From Hydrangea macrophylla (Eukaryota > Streptophyta > Magnoliopsida > Cornales > Hydrangeaceae), in assembly GCA_033977485.1 (NCBI GenBank), contig CM066998.1:59486274-59550273 (forward strand): a DNA stretch of 64,000 bases, read 5' to 3'. A program made the translations under genes and the position numbers. Shown in pieces: positions 10,586-22,678 of this stretch. The notes under the pieces were generated by a model. That model worked only from the letters and a program-made list of their open reading frames with translations. It made no database searches and had not been told where the DNA came from. The stretch's first letter is position 1. Every line of letters starts with the position of its first letter.

Positions 10586-12330
10586 TCTGACAGCAATCCT
10601 TCTTGCACTAGGAAATTGCCTAAGGTCAAACGACCCTTGCGACCGCAAACTATCTCAACTTTAATTTGAGACATGAAGTCGAAAAGTAAAACATTTCAAA
10701 CCGTGAACTCTAGGTTCATATACATAATAACTTAAACAACTCAAACCATGTTTTCAAAGTCAAAACAAAATGTAGTAATTCTTTACAGGATTTGGAACTA
10801 AAATAAAACGTTTACAAGACTATTATCCATTCTATTACCAGTTCCTTAACAACACAAATGAAATAGACTATCCGATTACGAAACTACGAGATTAATGCAT
10901 TGAGTCGCCTTCTAAGTAAACTCCCAAAACCCACGTGCTCACTTTTGCGATTCCTCGCCAGCATTTACACCTGCAATGGTTATTTGAATAACCACACATA
11001 TTTCGATTTGTTTAAGCTAACGCTTAGTGAATAAAATAACATATGCACATGAATGATAAACATGCCCGCATTCACATCTCTACATTTCATACTAGTCGCG
11101 GGAGACTCACGTGCACGTTCCCTACTCCTAATCCGCGACTCCTCGCCAATAAGTCCACGCGAAAGGGTAATACCTACGATTCTTTTCTTCAATCGTGCGA
11201 CCTTAATGCCTATATCGGCTCCACAAAATGGCTTAGTGACCACGTGCTCCTTCTGACCCAAATAAGCAACTTAACATGCTCAAATACATATCACCTTACT
11301 CGTGGTAAACGAACATGTCATCATGCTATTGGACCTATTTATCAATATAATTGCCCAATATGAACTACACAATAAATCTCTATAAATTAAGACATGCTAT
11401 TCACACAAAACATGAATACACGCCAAGAAATCATTCCAAAACATAGTTGAATCACTCACATCCGAATAACGCTCCTATAATTCAATCTAAAGAAAACCCG
11501 TGCACAAAGAACGTGCAGAAGTCTACCTACTATGATTCCTATCGATCAAAATTCCAATTATCAACTTTTAATTATGAAAAAATTTTAGAAACAACTTTTC
11601 GGAAAACTTGGCCAAACAAGGCCCAAGAGGTATCAAAATGACGGCCTTACCTCAAGGAGTTCAAATACGGAATCTAGGAGAAAACAGACTGACTTTGTCG
11701 TCGGAAAGCTCGAAGTAAACAAAATCTCCCTTTGGCTTTTTGGAAACTTAGGTTGTAAGCTAATGAAATTATATAACTCATCTCTATCTCTATATAGGCA
11801 AAACTCTCGAAAAATGCGTTTACCTTCCCACGAGTTTTCAAAACTCTTAAACAGCCTCTGAAACTTTCTACACAGCTAATTCATAGCTTTACGAGTGAAA
11901 CCTTCAAATTATAAAAGTTTTCGACTAAGTTCCGTTTGGTTGCTAAAACATAAATTCTTATATGACTTTTTCGAAGTCGCTAATTAGCCTACCAAATTAA
12001 TAGCGTGTTCATTCGTCCTCACCAGGATACTAAATCTAACAACAGAAATACATTATAAGCCAGAAAATAATACAGATATTGAAATACATAAGAAAATATT
12101 TATTTCCAGATAAACATTTAAATTGTTCCACAATGACTGTCTCATACTCAGAGAGACTTCACAACCACGAAACACTCACCAACAAATTCTCAGAGGGGTC
12201 TCTAACACAGACACCCCAAAACGACTCGTGAGTCAAAACTCACTTAACCATGTGCCAAAAGACACGCCACATCACATTATCATGCATGACAATGTAATGC
12301 AATGCAATAACACAAATGCGGGTGTTATAA
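10586..12330 (-). repeat. Left copy of a large dispersed repeat (LTR-like)
   Basis: This block is homologous, in inverted orientation, to 12470-13870. On the minus strand the CATTGCAGGTGTAAA part (near 10970) matches 13556-13570, and the segment with AACTCGTGGGAAGGTAAACG (near 11810) matches 12713-12735. Its minus-strand start near 12329 (TTATAACACCCGCATTTGTG) resembles the TGTAACACCC starts of some gypsy LTRs. It holds no ORF of substance. It is perhaps a solo LTR, but the termini are not proven. Confidence 0.55.
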
Positions 12331-12469
12331 GCGGTAGGTGTCAATTGAGGACATGGTAATCGAAGAATCAAGAATCGAAGAATCAAGAGGCATTAAAATG
12401 ACTTAAATGACATTGATGTGATTAAATGTTATTTGACTTTATCTGAGATATGTGAATAGTGATTTTACC

Positions 12470-13867
12470 TGTTTCGTGTACTTTCTGATAATTTTGATCT
12501 TGATTATAATCATTTTAATTTATTTAGTGTAACCAATAAGATGCATTGCATAAAAAGTAAATTATCTAAAAATTTCACAAAAATAGTTTTCGGAAGATAA
12601 TTACGGATCCAAATGGAACTTAGACGAAAACTTTTACAATTAATAGTTTTCACTCGTGAAGCAATAATCTAGATGTGTAAGACGTTTTTGGGGAAAAATT
12701 AGAAGTTTTGGAAACTCATGGGGAAGTAAACACAATTTTTGGAATATATGTGTTGTGAGATATTTGTCAAAATATCTCACAAAATCAACCTTGGGGGCTT
12801 TGGGGGATTAGGGGGATTTTGAAGCTTAGAGCTTTCCGACACCAATCGAGGTTCGTTGTTCGTCAACTTTCAACCAAATTTCATATTCGGACCCCTCGAT
12901 GTAAGAGCTACGTTTTGATATCTATTAGGCCCCGTTTGGCTAAGTTTTATAAAAATCCTAATTCTAAAAATTTGGAAAAGACATATAAATACTTGTAGGA
13001 ATCACTTGTAATCATAGATCCAGCGTAGAATCGAAGTCCTAGTACTTCTCCTGAAATCTTAAGAGAGTAGCTTAAGGTATGAATTTCTAACCTTTGTTAT
13101 ATAGGAAATTTCCATGTTTTGATTTTCAAAGGCGAAATTGTGATCCGGGCAAAATTCAGGTGTTAGTATAAGGAACGTTAATTATGCACGCAAATAATTG
13201 CGAAAAACTTGTCTATTTGTTTACATGAGCATGCTAGGTGATTATGTAGATCAAAGGGGAGATTTATACAATTTCATCCGGAGTAAGCTTCTCGATGTTT
13301 GAGAATTTAGTAGCGATGGCTACTGTGCATGGTTAAGGCTTGGACTTGCCAGGGCACTTGGGATGCAATGGTTGTAGGCTTGGAATAGCCGTGGGCATCG
13401 CGGTTTAAGGCTTGGACTTGCCGCTACCGGAGTAATGTATCTTTTTTCCCTAGAGACTATTTGATGTGATTCACGATATTGAAGCATGATTTTCCATATA
13501 TGCATATGTTAGAAATTGTGCACTCAGCATATAGTCGAGCAGTGGAGCTTTACTCCATTGCAGGTGAAAAGAAAAAAAGGAAGAAGAAGCAAGAAGAGTG
13601 AGGCCGATTGGACGTCGGGATATATATTTTTGTCTTGCATTCTAATGTTGTAAAATGAATTTAAGGGGTTTAAACTATACCCTTAACTTGGGATCGCAGA
13701 ATGGATTCGTACTATTGTAAACTGTAGTTAAACTCTTATAATTATGTTGTAAGGTTGTAATACAGTTAAGACTATTTTAGAATGTGTCTGGTTTGTGTAG
13801 TTGGTCTCTGATGGGATTGGCTAACCTTGGAATACTAAATTTTTGCAGAATGTTCTATAAATTGTAA
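12470..13867 (+). repeat. Right copy of the large dispersed repeat
   Basis: This is the inverted partner of 10586-12330 and is diverged by substitutions and indels. It contains three direct copies of an AGGCTTGGA(A/C)T(A/T)GCC-like unit (13333-13425, spacing about 37 bases). Beyond it at 13868 comes a palindrome array at the position equivalent to 10445-10585, but with a different core. No coding content is seen. Confidence 0.55.
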
Positions 13868-14165
13868 AGTAGTCGACTGGACTAGTAAACAGTTGACCGA
13901 TTTTGGAAACAATTGACTGGGGCCACTATTTAAACAAAATGTCTTCTCCAGATTTTCAGGAAATAGTTGATTGGAAGTTGTTTCAAAACTCGAGCTACTG
14001 GAGGTCCGAGTCTAGTCGACCGGACAGGTACTAGTCAACTGGGAATTTAACACTAAAGTCGACTAGACATGGGCTAGTCAACTAGATTGGGTGGTTGAGA
14101 ATTTCATACTCTCTATAACTTCCAAGCAGTCGATTGGGTCCCCGATACAGCCGACTGGATTCTTA
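13868..14165. repeat. AGTCGACTGG-type palindrome array
   Basis: About ten degenerate copies of CAGTCGACTGG / CTAGTCGACTAG / AGTCAACTGG occur in pairs (for example around 13868, 14013, 14058 and 14133). It sits where the left repeat copy carries TCGACCGGTCGA. A CTCTATAACTTCC stretch near 14113 could be TATA-like, but this is weak. Confidence 0.7.
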
Positions 14166-14450
14166 TGTTCAAAATGGATTGGTGTCAACATCATGTTGGC
14201 ATAATTTGCGTTTGTGGAAAGAAACCAACATTGATGTAGGCAACAAGAATAACCACCACACGAAATAGATGAATCTAACTATCAACATGGGTTATTCTTA
14301 TAATCTGTATGCCTTGCTGCACACAGTTTTGAGGGATTAATGAAGTGGTCTTTGCCAGCCTTGTTGGCACGAGTAACCATCAAACTTGTACGTAGGAGTA
14401 ATTTTCTGTGAACCCTCCTCTTTTAAGTTCAATTGAATCATTATAGTTAA

Positions 14451-14635
14451 AATAGAATTGGGAAAAGGTTCAAATCTTATTTACACTCCCAAGGTTCTTA
14501 TACAGGTTACAAAAATAATCAGGAAAAGGAAATAAAATAAAAAAGAAATACTAGACAATAAATGTAAATTAACTATGGTCAACATGACCTAAAATAACAA
14601 AGACGAAATCCCACAAAACACTCTTAATTCAAACA
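14451..14635 (-). repeat. 3' LTR of the minus-strand copia
   Basis: The 185-bp repeat begins TGTTTGAATTAAGAG on the minus strand and pairs with 28472-28677. It is immediately preceded on the minus strand by the purine tract GCTTGAGGGGGAG. Confidence 0.88.
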
Positions 14636-14911
14636 CTCCCCCTCAAGCTGGAGCGAAGATATTGACGAGACCCAGCTTGCCAAGTGATAATTGAAGAAGC
14701 ATTGGACCAACAGCTTTGGTAAACATAAGCGATTTGATTAGATGAGGGAACAAAGCTCTATACAATAACACCATATCAAACTTTCTCCCGAATGAAATGA
14801 ATATCAACCTCTACAAGTTTAGTTCTCTCAGGAAGGGTAGAGAGAAGACAACATAACAGCGGACTTATTATCATAAAACAAGGTGGATGAGCCTGCTACT
14901 AGAAAACCCAA

Positions 14912-15447
14912 CTAGCTTAGAAGAGATTGAAGCCAGAGAAGCTCACACGTGCCCTGAGCTATGGCATGATACTCAGCTTCAGCAGAAGAACATGAAACAA
15001 TAGCATGTTTCTTACTCTTCCAAGATATAAGATGACTGCCACGGAAGGTAAAAAAACCAGAGGTAGAGCGTTTATCACTCCTTGAGCCTGCATAATCCGC
15101 ATCTATAAAGCAGGAGAGACCTGACTGTGCTTCTGCTGTAAAGAAAAGCCCAAGACCAGGACAAGTCTTGATATACAAAAGGATATGATAAACAACATCC
15201 AAATGAGACATACGCGGTGAGTGCATGAATAGGCTCAAAACACACACAACAAAAGTAAGATTCGATGTTGTGTTCGACAGATAGATATATAAGATGACCC
15301 ACAAGACGCTGATACAGTGAAGGATCAAGCAAAAACTCTCTCATCTCTAAAGTTAACTTAAGGTGTTTGGTGTCCATAGGAAAAAAGACAAGCCTACACC
15401 CAAGCATACCCTTTCTCTAGGATAAATAGATACCTTGGTGAGACCTA
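14912..15447 (-). pseudogene. Copia RNase H fragment (minus-strand element)
   Basis: The reading includes LSCFIDADYAGSRSDKRSTS, GSHLISWKSKKHAIVSCSSA and EAEYHAIAQGTCELLWLQSL, the RNase H domain that ends copia pol. The upstream part (about 15075-15407) is in another frame. The companion reverse transcriptase lies across the nested element, resuming at 24190. Stops and frameshifts make it non-functional. Confidence 0.88.
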
Positions 15448-15452
15448 GCAAC

Positions 15453-16961
15453 TGTTGGGTTTGTGCCCTCAAACCATTACTTTATGTATGAGACATTGAC
15501 ATTTTAAAATATGGATATCAGCTTTACATTTCATTATGTATGTTTCTCTCATGAGATGATTGTTAAATCCTTAAGTGTCATAGTAAGTAATTCGTGTATA
15601 TATGAGATACACACAAGTGAGATATGAATTAATATTCTTTGATACTTAGAATATGTCATAGTGGATGATGAGATTGGATACCTCATCAGGTCTACACTGT
15701 AGCATAATTAACTACCATTGGATGGAGTGATTAATCTCAATCACTAGAGTGTAGCTCTTAGTTGATATGCTAGTGCTTATAGTGCATTGACGGACCTGAG
15801 CTTCCTATTGACGCTTAAGGCTGTCAACAGTCAATAGGAACTCATAACTTGTATAAGGTACGTGTTCTCAATCTTGAGATGATTATGAACACAGACTGTG
15901 GATATGACTGCTTTGACTTACCAATCAGTGAGGTCTATCGAAGATCAACACCTTGGTATCTTGGGTATGTCATGTTCATAGGGTTGTGAACATATATTGT
16001 CAAGATAGAATCTACCCTCTGATTCAGAGTAAGCATTCCCTTGAGAATGTCACCAAGTCGATTACTGAGTACTGCAGTCTTGTTGATAAGAGTCATCAAC
16101 ATGTTTGGTAATCATGAGAGGTGAACGGGACTCAAGGAATACAAGAAGTAATCATGATTCAGGTTGACAGTAACAGTTATCCGACTACCTGAATATGATT
16201 ACGAATGCTGAAGGTAGAGGGACATTAGTACAACATACAAGTCTAGTTATCGCTTCAGATATGTTCTTTTGCATTAGAGTTCAGTTATCGTTTTATAGTG
16301 GAGTAAACGTTAACTAATCAGTCGATTAATTTGCTGATCAAAGAGTTTGGTCATGGGAACTGACCGACTGATCTGAGCTAACAATAAAGAGCCTAGGAGG
16401 TCCCACTCTTAGCTCCGCCAGGATACTTGGAAAGACACTTGAGGAAGCTGTTAAGGCAGGTTCGATCGATTGAAGCTAGTTCGATCGATCGAAGTCATGG
16501 CAGGTTCGATCGATCGTGAATGGTTCGATCGATCGAACGTTCGATCGATCGAAGTCCTTCGATCGATTAAAGGTTAGGTCGGTTCTGGGAATCTATAAAT
16601 AGGGCAGCTGCGTTCTGAAAAAAGGGTTCGTCATTTTGAACATCTAAAGCTGCAGAAATTGTTTTAGAGCCCCAAAACCTTCTACTTCCTCTCTATTAGA
16701 GATCCCACCATCTCTAGTCTCTCCGGGAAGCATCCGTAGGAGACATAAGGGTGAAGACAAGCTAGTAGAGGCTGCTGAATCACCAAGGAGGAAGAAAATC
16801 ATAATTGGGCTCAAGACACTAAGGTATAACTCTTTTCCCCTCTATTTGTACGCATCTATGGAATTGGCGAGTAGTAGATTTTGGGCTACCAAATAAGTTT
16901 TATAACTTGACTTTTCCGCTGCGCGTTTTAAACTTTTAATTTTAAACCGGTTTTTCCTTCA
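15453..16961 (+). repeat. 5' LTR of nested copia (15453-24184)
   Basis: The LTR starts TGTTGGGTTTGTGCCC and ends TTTTTCCTTCA. An 11-bp stem (15802-15812 with 15830-15840, TTCCTATTGAC) could form a hairpin. A palindrome array (16461-16570) precedes the TATA box CTATAAATAG (16593-16602). Differences from the 3' LTR are scattered, mostly single bases. Confidence 0.95.
16461..16602 (+). promoter_or_regulatory. LTR promoter: TTCGATCGATCGAA palindromes plus TATA box
   Basis: Six copies of GGTTCGATCGATCGAA or near variants stand at 16463, 16481, 16503, 16521, 16540 and 16557. The last is about 35 bases before CTATAAATAGGG. Tight spacing just upstream of a strong TATA suggests a cis-acting dimer-binding cluster; binding is inferred. 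The 3' LTR keeps the layout (23685-23826) with a few substitutions. Confidence 0.75.
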
Positions 16962-16963
16962 AT

Positions 16964-16975
16964 TGGTATCAGAGC
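16964..16975 (+). other. Primer-binding site (initiator tRNA-Met)
   Basis: TGGTATCAGAGC lies three bases after the LTR end and is complementary to the 3' end of plant initiator tRNA-Met, the usual primer of copia elements. Confidence 0.9.
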
Positions 16976-17127
16976 CAGGATCGTTTGGATCTATAGATGC
17001 ATTTTGGAACACTAGTTTTGATTTGCATGTTATTTTTAGAGCTGTTTTTAAAACTGCATTGTCACATATCTGTTTCTGCAATGTTATAGCAGCAGTATGC
17101 AAATATGTGATTGCATTGGATGCAAGA

Positions 17128-17440
17128 TGGATTCGATCGATCGAAGTAGTCTCGATCGATCGAACATCTTCTGTTCTCAAGCGATCGAACAAATGTCGAT
17201 CGATCGAACTTTGGTTTGTTCGATCGATTGAATAGGGTTCGATCGATCGAGATTGATTCTCTGTCCAGTTGTTCTTTTCACAGTTTTGAATGTTTTAAAA
17301 ATTATTTACTTTAGTTTCAAATTATTCTGCGCAATTTTTCAATCTTTTCTGTGAAATTGAAAGTTCAATCGATTGAACATTGTTCAATCGATCAAAGGTT
17401 CGATCGATCGAACCTTTTTCGATCGATCGAAGTGTGACAG
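17128..17440 (+). repeat. Second CGATCG palindrome array in the copia leader
   Basis: At least eight copies of TTCGATCGATCGAA and relaxed forms (TTCAATCGATTGAA) occur in two clusters, about 17130-17250 and 17363-17435, between the primer site and gag. They share the core of the LTR promoter array of the same element. Confidence 0.85.
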
Positions 17441-18675
17441 AGAAATAAGGTGCTGTTTTGAGTTCTAAAATAATGCGTAAAGAGTTTACGCACTATGTGA
17501 ATCAATTAGGGGTTCCAATAGATATATATGTTTGTTATATATGCATGGATATGCGTTTGACTAACCCTTTTTGCAGCTAGTTTAGTCACTATCTCCTATG
17601 GGACCAAGACTTTTAAATTTTGTGTTTAATTGTTTGAGAATGGTGTATATTATGTTTTAATTATTGGTTTGGTTTTAAGGCATATGTAAAGGGCGCTGCG
17701 ACTTCAATCCTATGAAAAGGAAAGTCACACCGATTTTCCTAGCCTTTTTATTTTCTTGTTGTTTTCTATTTCTAGATAAATTATAAGCTTCGAAAGAAGC
17801 ATAGGACCAATGTAATAGAATTAGAAAAATCCATGAAGATGGAACAAGGAGCCGTTGTCCATGAAGATGGAGCTGGAGGTGATCAAACCAAAAAGAGGTT
17901 CTATGGAGATAGAGCCATGGGAGATAGAGGCATCGTTTGGATGTCTTTATTTTCAATTTTAGTTTTTTTGTTTTATGTGCTTGGTTTGTGATTGGCATTT
18001 AATTATATTGTTACTACTCGCATGCACGTAAAACAAGTTTTCTAAAATAAAGTTCAAAAACCGTTTCCACGCATTAGTAAACATTGGATGTTTATGGATA
18101 ATGTATGGAAACAATTTTTCCAAAAGCAAAATCCTTAATTACTAAATCTAGTGGGAGAGGGTCTTATTAATAACATCCACGATCTTCCATTAACGGTTCA
18201 CTGTAAGATGAGTAGTGCATTCTGTGTCACCTCGCCAGGGGTGATCATTCCATATGGAGGGTACACTACTCATTGGTTACTAGATGTGAACTTCCTATGG
18301 ATAGGATCAATCAGACGTGTTAGAGGGTGACCACCATACAGAGGCGCTACTTGAGGCGGTTGTGATTGGACCCTAGTTAATGGTATACACTAGCTAAACT
18401 ATGGATAAGGGATCCCACACGGGGCATTATTCAGAAACTTAGAGATCAAATAGGTTCAGGAGTCATAACTTGTTTTGCAAGAGTTGCATAGCGAACAAGT
18501 CATGATAAATCAAAAGATCGAGCAATGACCACCACATGGAGGCTTTGCTCTTTCGTTTTGATATTCCGGCGACTTTGTTTTTAAAAAATAAGAGTTTTAA
18601 GGATTCTTTTATTTCAAACTGTCAAATTCTGATATCCATATTTATTTTGTCTTTTGATTTTTTCAGTAAATCATA

Positions 18676-19535
18676 ATGTCTGGATCTGCATTTAGTCCAC
18701 TTGCCACCATACTCACTCAAAACAAGTTAACTGGAAATAACTACGCTGAATGGAAACGTAACCTTGATATCGTGTTAACTGCGGAGGATCACATATATGT
18801 CCTCACCACCCCAAGCCCTGAAGAACCCGCGGTAAATGCTTGGGCAGCTGCTAGACGCGAGCTCAACAAATGAAAGAAGTCGAATGGAATGGCTCCTTGC
18901 TACATTCTGGCCTCAATGGCTGGTGTGTTGCAACATCAATTCCAATCGAACGATTCCGCCAGTGACATTATCACATCTCTGAAAAAGATGTTTGGGGAAC
19001 ATGGCAGGCCTGCCAGACAGGTAGCCATGCAGAAGATAATGAGTGCAAAGATGTCGGAAGGGACTCTAGTCAAGGAACATGTTTTAAAAATGATTGGTTA
19101 TTTAAACGAGCTGGAGACCCTAGGTGCCAACATCGATGCACAGAGCCAAGTTGATATAATCCTCAATTCACTGTCGCCTTCATTCGCTCAATTTAAACTT
19201 AACTATAACATGAATCAAATGAATTTTTCAATGAACGAGTTGATGAGTTCTCTTTTGGCAGAGGAAGGGGTGATCAAACCTGGGGTCAACGTTTTGAACA
19301 TTGAGAAAAGCGCTTCCTCTTCCCGATCTACATCGAAAGGAAAGAAAGGGAAGAAGAAGGCTGACACTGGTGGTTCAAGTGTTGGACCGGTCCCTAAGAT
19401 TGCAAAATCTAAGGGAAAAGGTAAGGGCAAAGGGAAGGTAGGTGGCCAAGGCAAAGGAAAGTGTTTCCAATGCGGTGAGAAGGGCCACTGGAAGAGGAAC
19501 TGTCCAGAATTCTTAGCTACAAGAGTTCAAGGTAT
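18676..19535 (+). pseudogene. Copia gag remnant
   Basis: The frame starts MSGSAFSPLATILTQNKLTG and contains the capsid-like domain (EWKRNLDIVLTAED, LKMIGYLNELETLGANI), a Lys/Gly-rich basic stretch and one CCHC zinc knuckle (CFQCGEKGHWKRNC, near 19460-19501). A TGA at 18871-18873 sits where relatives have Trp. The rest of gag is open and continuous with protease. Its closest relative in the window is the gag at 31938. Confidence 0.92.
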
Positions 19536-21129
19536 GATTGAATCACATGTGATTGAAGTAAGTTTTATAACGGATACTTCAAACACTTGGTGCATTGATT
19601 CTGGTGCGACTAACCATATCTATAATTCATTGCAGGGGTTCAGATAAACCAGGAGGTGCAGTGATGGGGAAATCATACTTACTCTAGGTTCTAGCGCAAC
19701 CGTTTCTACGTTTTCTATAGAAGTCGTAGTTTTAGAATTTCTAGACAATAAAGTTTTGATTTTATCAGATGTACTTTACGTCCCTTCAATGAGGCGTAAT
19801 TTAATTTCAGTTTCTAATTTATCGAATAATGGTTATTCTTTTCATTTTGGAACTGAAGTTGTGATTAAAAGAAATAGTTCTTTTATATGTTCTGGTGTTA
19901 AATCAAATAGTTTGTATGTGATTACTCCATATATTTCTAAAGATTCTTGCATGGAACTTAATAACTCAGTGGTAATTGTACCATCTAAAAGAAAGAGACC
20001 TTCCACTAATCCAACAGGGCTTTGGCATATGAGGCTTGGTCATATTAATCTAAATAGGATTGGCAGACTAATCAAAGAAGGGGTCTTAGGCGATTTGGTT
20101 CTCGAACCAATGGAAGTCTGCGAGTCTTGTTTAGAGGGTAAGATGACCCAAAGGCCCTTTCCTGCAAAGGGCAATAGAACCAATGCATTGTTAGAATTAG
20201 TTCATACTGATGTGTGTGGACCAAAAAATATTAGAGTAAGCGGTGGTTATGAGTATTTCATAACATTTACTGATGACCACTCTAGGTATGGATATGTGTA
20301 CCTAATGCAGCACAAGTCTGAAGCCTTTGAAAAATTCAAAGAGTTTAGGGCTGAAGTGGAGAAGCAATTGGGCACACATATCAAGGTCATTCAATCTGAT
20401 CAACGTGGCGAGTACCTCTCTAATGAGTTTATTGATCACCTCGTATAGAATGGGATTCTGTCACAATTGACTGCACCTGGTACGCCTCAGTAGAATGGTG
20501 TAGCGGAGAGAAGGAATCGGACTCTTTTAGACACGACTAGGTCGATGATGAGTTATACTGAGTTGCCATTATTCCTTTGGGGTTATGCTTTGGAAACTGC
20601 TGCTTACATACTAAATCTAGTACCAAGCAAATCTGTTCCAAGGACACCACGAGAGATGTGGATTGGGCGCAAGCCTTCTTTGCAACATCTACGGATATGG
20701 GGGTGTCCGGCACATGTACTGAAGGGAAAGATGAGCAAATTGGATTCTAGATCAGAAGTATGTTACTTTGTGGGGTATCCAAAGGGTACTTATGGATGGT
20801 ATTTTTATGATCCAAGGGAATGGAAAGTGTTTGTTAGTACAAATGCTGTTTTCTTAGAGGATGATTATATCATGAACCATAAACCTAAGGGAAGGATAGA
20901 TCTTAGAGAGATAGAAGGAGAGCCCTCAGTCCAACCCGTAGTTAATAACAATGTAAATCAAGAAAACACCATTTCTTCACCTATTTCTGCACCGGTACCT
21001 CGTCGTAGTGGGAGGATTATCAGCCAGCCTGATAGATACATGTTCTTAGGAGAAGTTTTTGAAGCTGTATCCATAGAATCTGAATCTGATCCTGCCACAC
21101 ACGAAGAGGCAATGGCTGATGTTGATTAA
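19536..21129 (+). pseudogene. Copia protease and integrase remnant
   Basis: The protease motif WCIDSGATNHIYN is followed by a TAA at 19645-19647. The GAG-pre-integrase zinc motif (LWHMRLGHINLNRI...CESCLEGKM) and the integrase core follow in the same frame, with VHTDVCGP and QSDQRGEYLS aspartates and NGVAERRNR carrying the catalytic Glu. TAG codons at 20446-20448 and 20491-20493 stand where CAG is expected, and TAA ends the frame at 21127-21129. The frame itself is kept throughout, so damage here is by point nonsense changes. Confidence 0.9.
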
Positions 21130-22663
21130 GCTCATTGGGTTAAAGCTATGAAGGCTGAATTGGAATCTATGGATTCCAATCATCTGGGATCTTGTAGAAC
21201 TTCCAGCCAATACTAAACCCATTGGCTGAAAGTGGGTCTACAAGAGGAAAAGAGGATCTGATGGAAAGGTTGAGACCTTTAAGGCAAGGCTTGTAGCGAA
21301 AGGTTATACTCAGAGGGAGGGCATTGACTATGAGAAAACCTTCTCGCCGGTGGCCATGCTTAGGTCCATCAAGATACTCTTATCCATTGCTGCATGCCTA
21401 GATTATGAGATCTGGCAGATGGACGTCAAGACTGCATTCTTGAATGGCAATCTTGAGGAGGACATCTATATGCAACAACCAGAAGGGTTCATAGCTGGTC
21501 AGAAAGGTAACTTGGTATGCAAGTTGCAAAAGTCCATTTATGGGCTTAAGCAGGCATCTAGAAGTTGGAACATCTGATTTGACTAAGCGGTCAAGTCGTT
21601 TGGTTTCATACAAAATCTGGATGAACCTTGTGTATACAAGAAGTGTGAAGGGAAAGTGGTGGCTTTTCTTGTGCTTTACGTTGGCGACATTCTACTCATT
21701 GAAAATGATGTAGCGGCATTGTCAACGGTCAAGGTTTGGCTAGCTAGTACTTTAGATATGAAGGATCTAGGAGAGACGAGCTATATTCTTGGGATAAAGC
21801 TCTTTCGGGATCGCAAGCGAAAGATAATGGGATTATCTCAAGCTGGTTATATCGATAAAGTGCTAACTAGGTTTTCAATAGATAATTCAAAGAAAGGTTT
21901 GTTACCTTTCAGGCATGGTTTAGCGTTCTCCAAGGACCAGTGTCCAAAGACACTGGAGGAGAGGAGTCGCATGACAGGAATTCCTTATGCTTCGGCAGTA
22001 GGAAGTCTCATGTATGCGATGTTATGCACTAGACCAGATATCTGTTTTGCTGTTGGCATGGTTAGCAGGTATCAGTCGAATCCAGGTCCAGAGCACTGGA
22101 CAGCCGTTAAGCACATTCTTAAGTACTTGAGAAGGACTAAAGATTACATGCTTATGTACGGTGGTAGTGAGTTAATTCCAGTAGGATATACTAACTAGGA
22201 CTTTATGTCAGATAAAGATTCGAGGAAGTCAACATCCAAACATCTATTTACCTTGGGTGGCAGTGCTGTTAGTTGGAGGAGCATTAAGCAGAAATGCATT
22301 GCAGACTCAACTACAGAAGCTGGGTATGTGGCTGCTTGTGAAGCCGCAAAGGAAGCTGTTTGGCTCAAAAAGTTCCTTATGGAACTCGAGGTGGTACCAG
22401 CGTCGCTGTCGCCTATTATGCTCTATTGTGATAATAGTGGGGCAATGGCTCAGTCCAAGGAGCCAAGGAACCACGGGAAGGGAAAGCACGTAGATCGGAA
22501 ATATCATCTTATCCGAGATATTGTTCAATGTGGAGATGTGACTGTCACCAAGATTGCCACCGCTAACAATCTTGTTGATCCGTTTACAAAGGCCTTGCCA
22601 CAGAAGGTCTTTGATCGTCATCTAGATAGTCTAGGTCTTAGATGTAGTTCTGAAAGGTTATGA
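21130..22663 (+). pseudogene. Copia reverse transcriptase-RNase H remnant
   Basis: After a frameshift near 21180 the RT reads [20 protein letters not shown] and [17 protein letters not shown] (21575-21577) and TAA (21584-21586) follow. The catalytic box is LYVGDILLI, with GGC at 21683-21685 replacing the first active-site Asp codon. RNase H continues past a TAG at 22196-22198 with DSRKSTSKHLF, CDNSGAMAQSKEPRNH and HVDRKYHLIRDIVQ to the end of pol. It cannot encode active RT. Confidence 0.92.
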
Positions 22664-22669
22664 GTACAA

Positions 22670-22678
22670 GTGGGAGTT
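22670..22678 (+). other. Polypurine tract of nested copia
   Basis: AAGTGGGAG lies just before the 3' LTR start (TGTTGGATTTG at 22679), as needed for plus-strand DNA priming. Confidence 0.75.
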
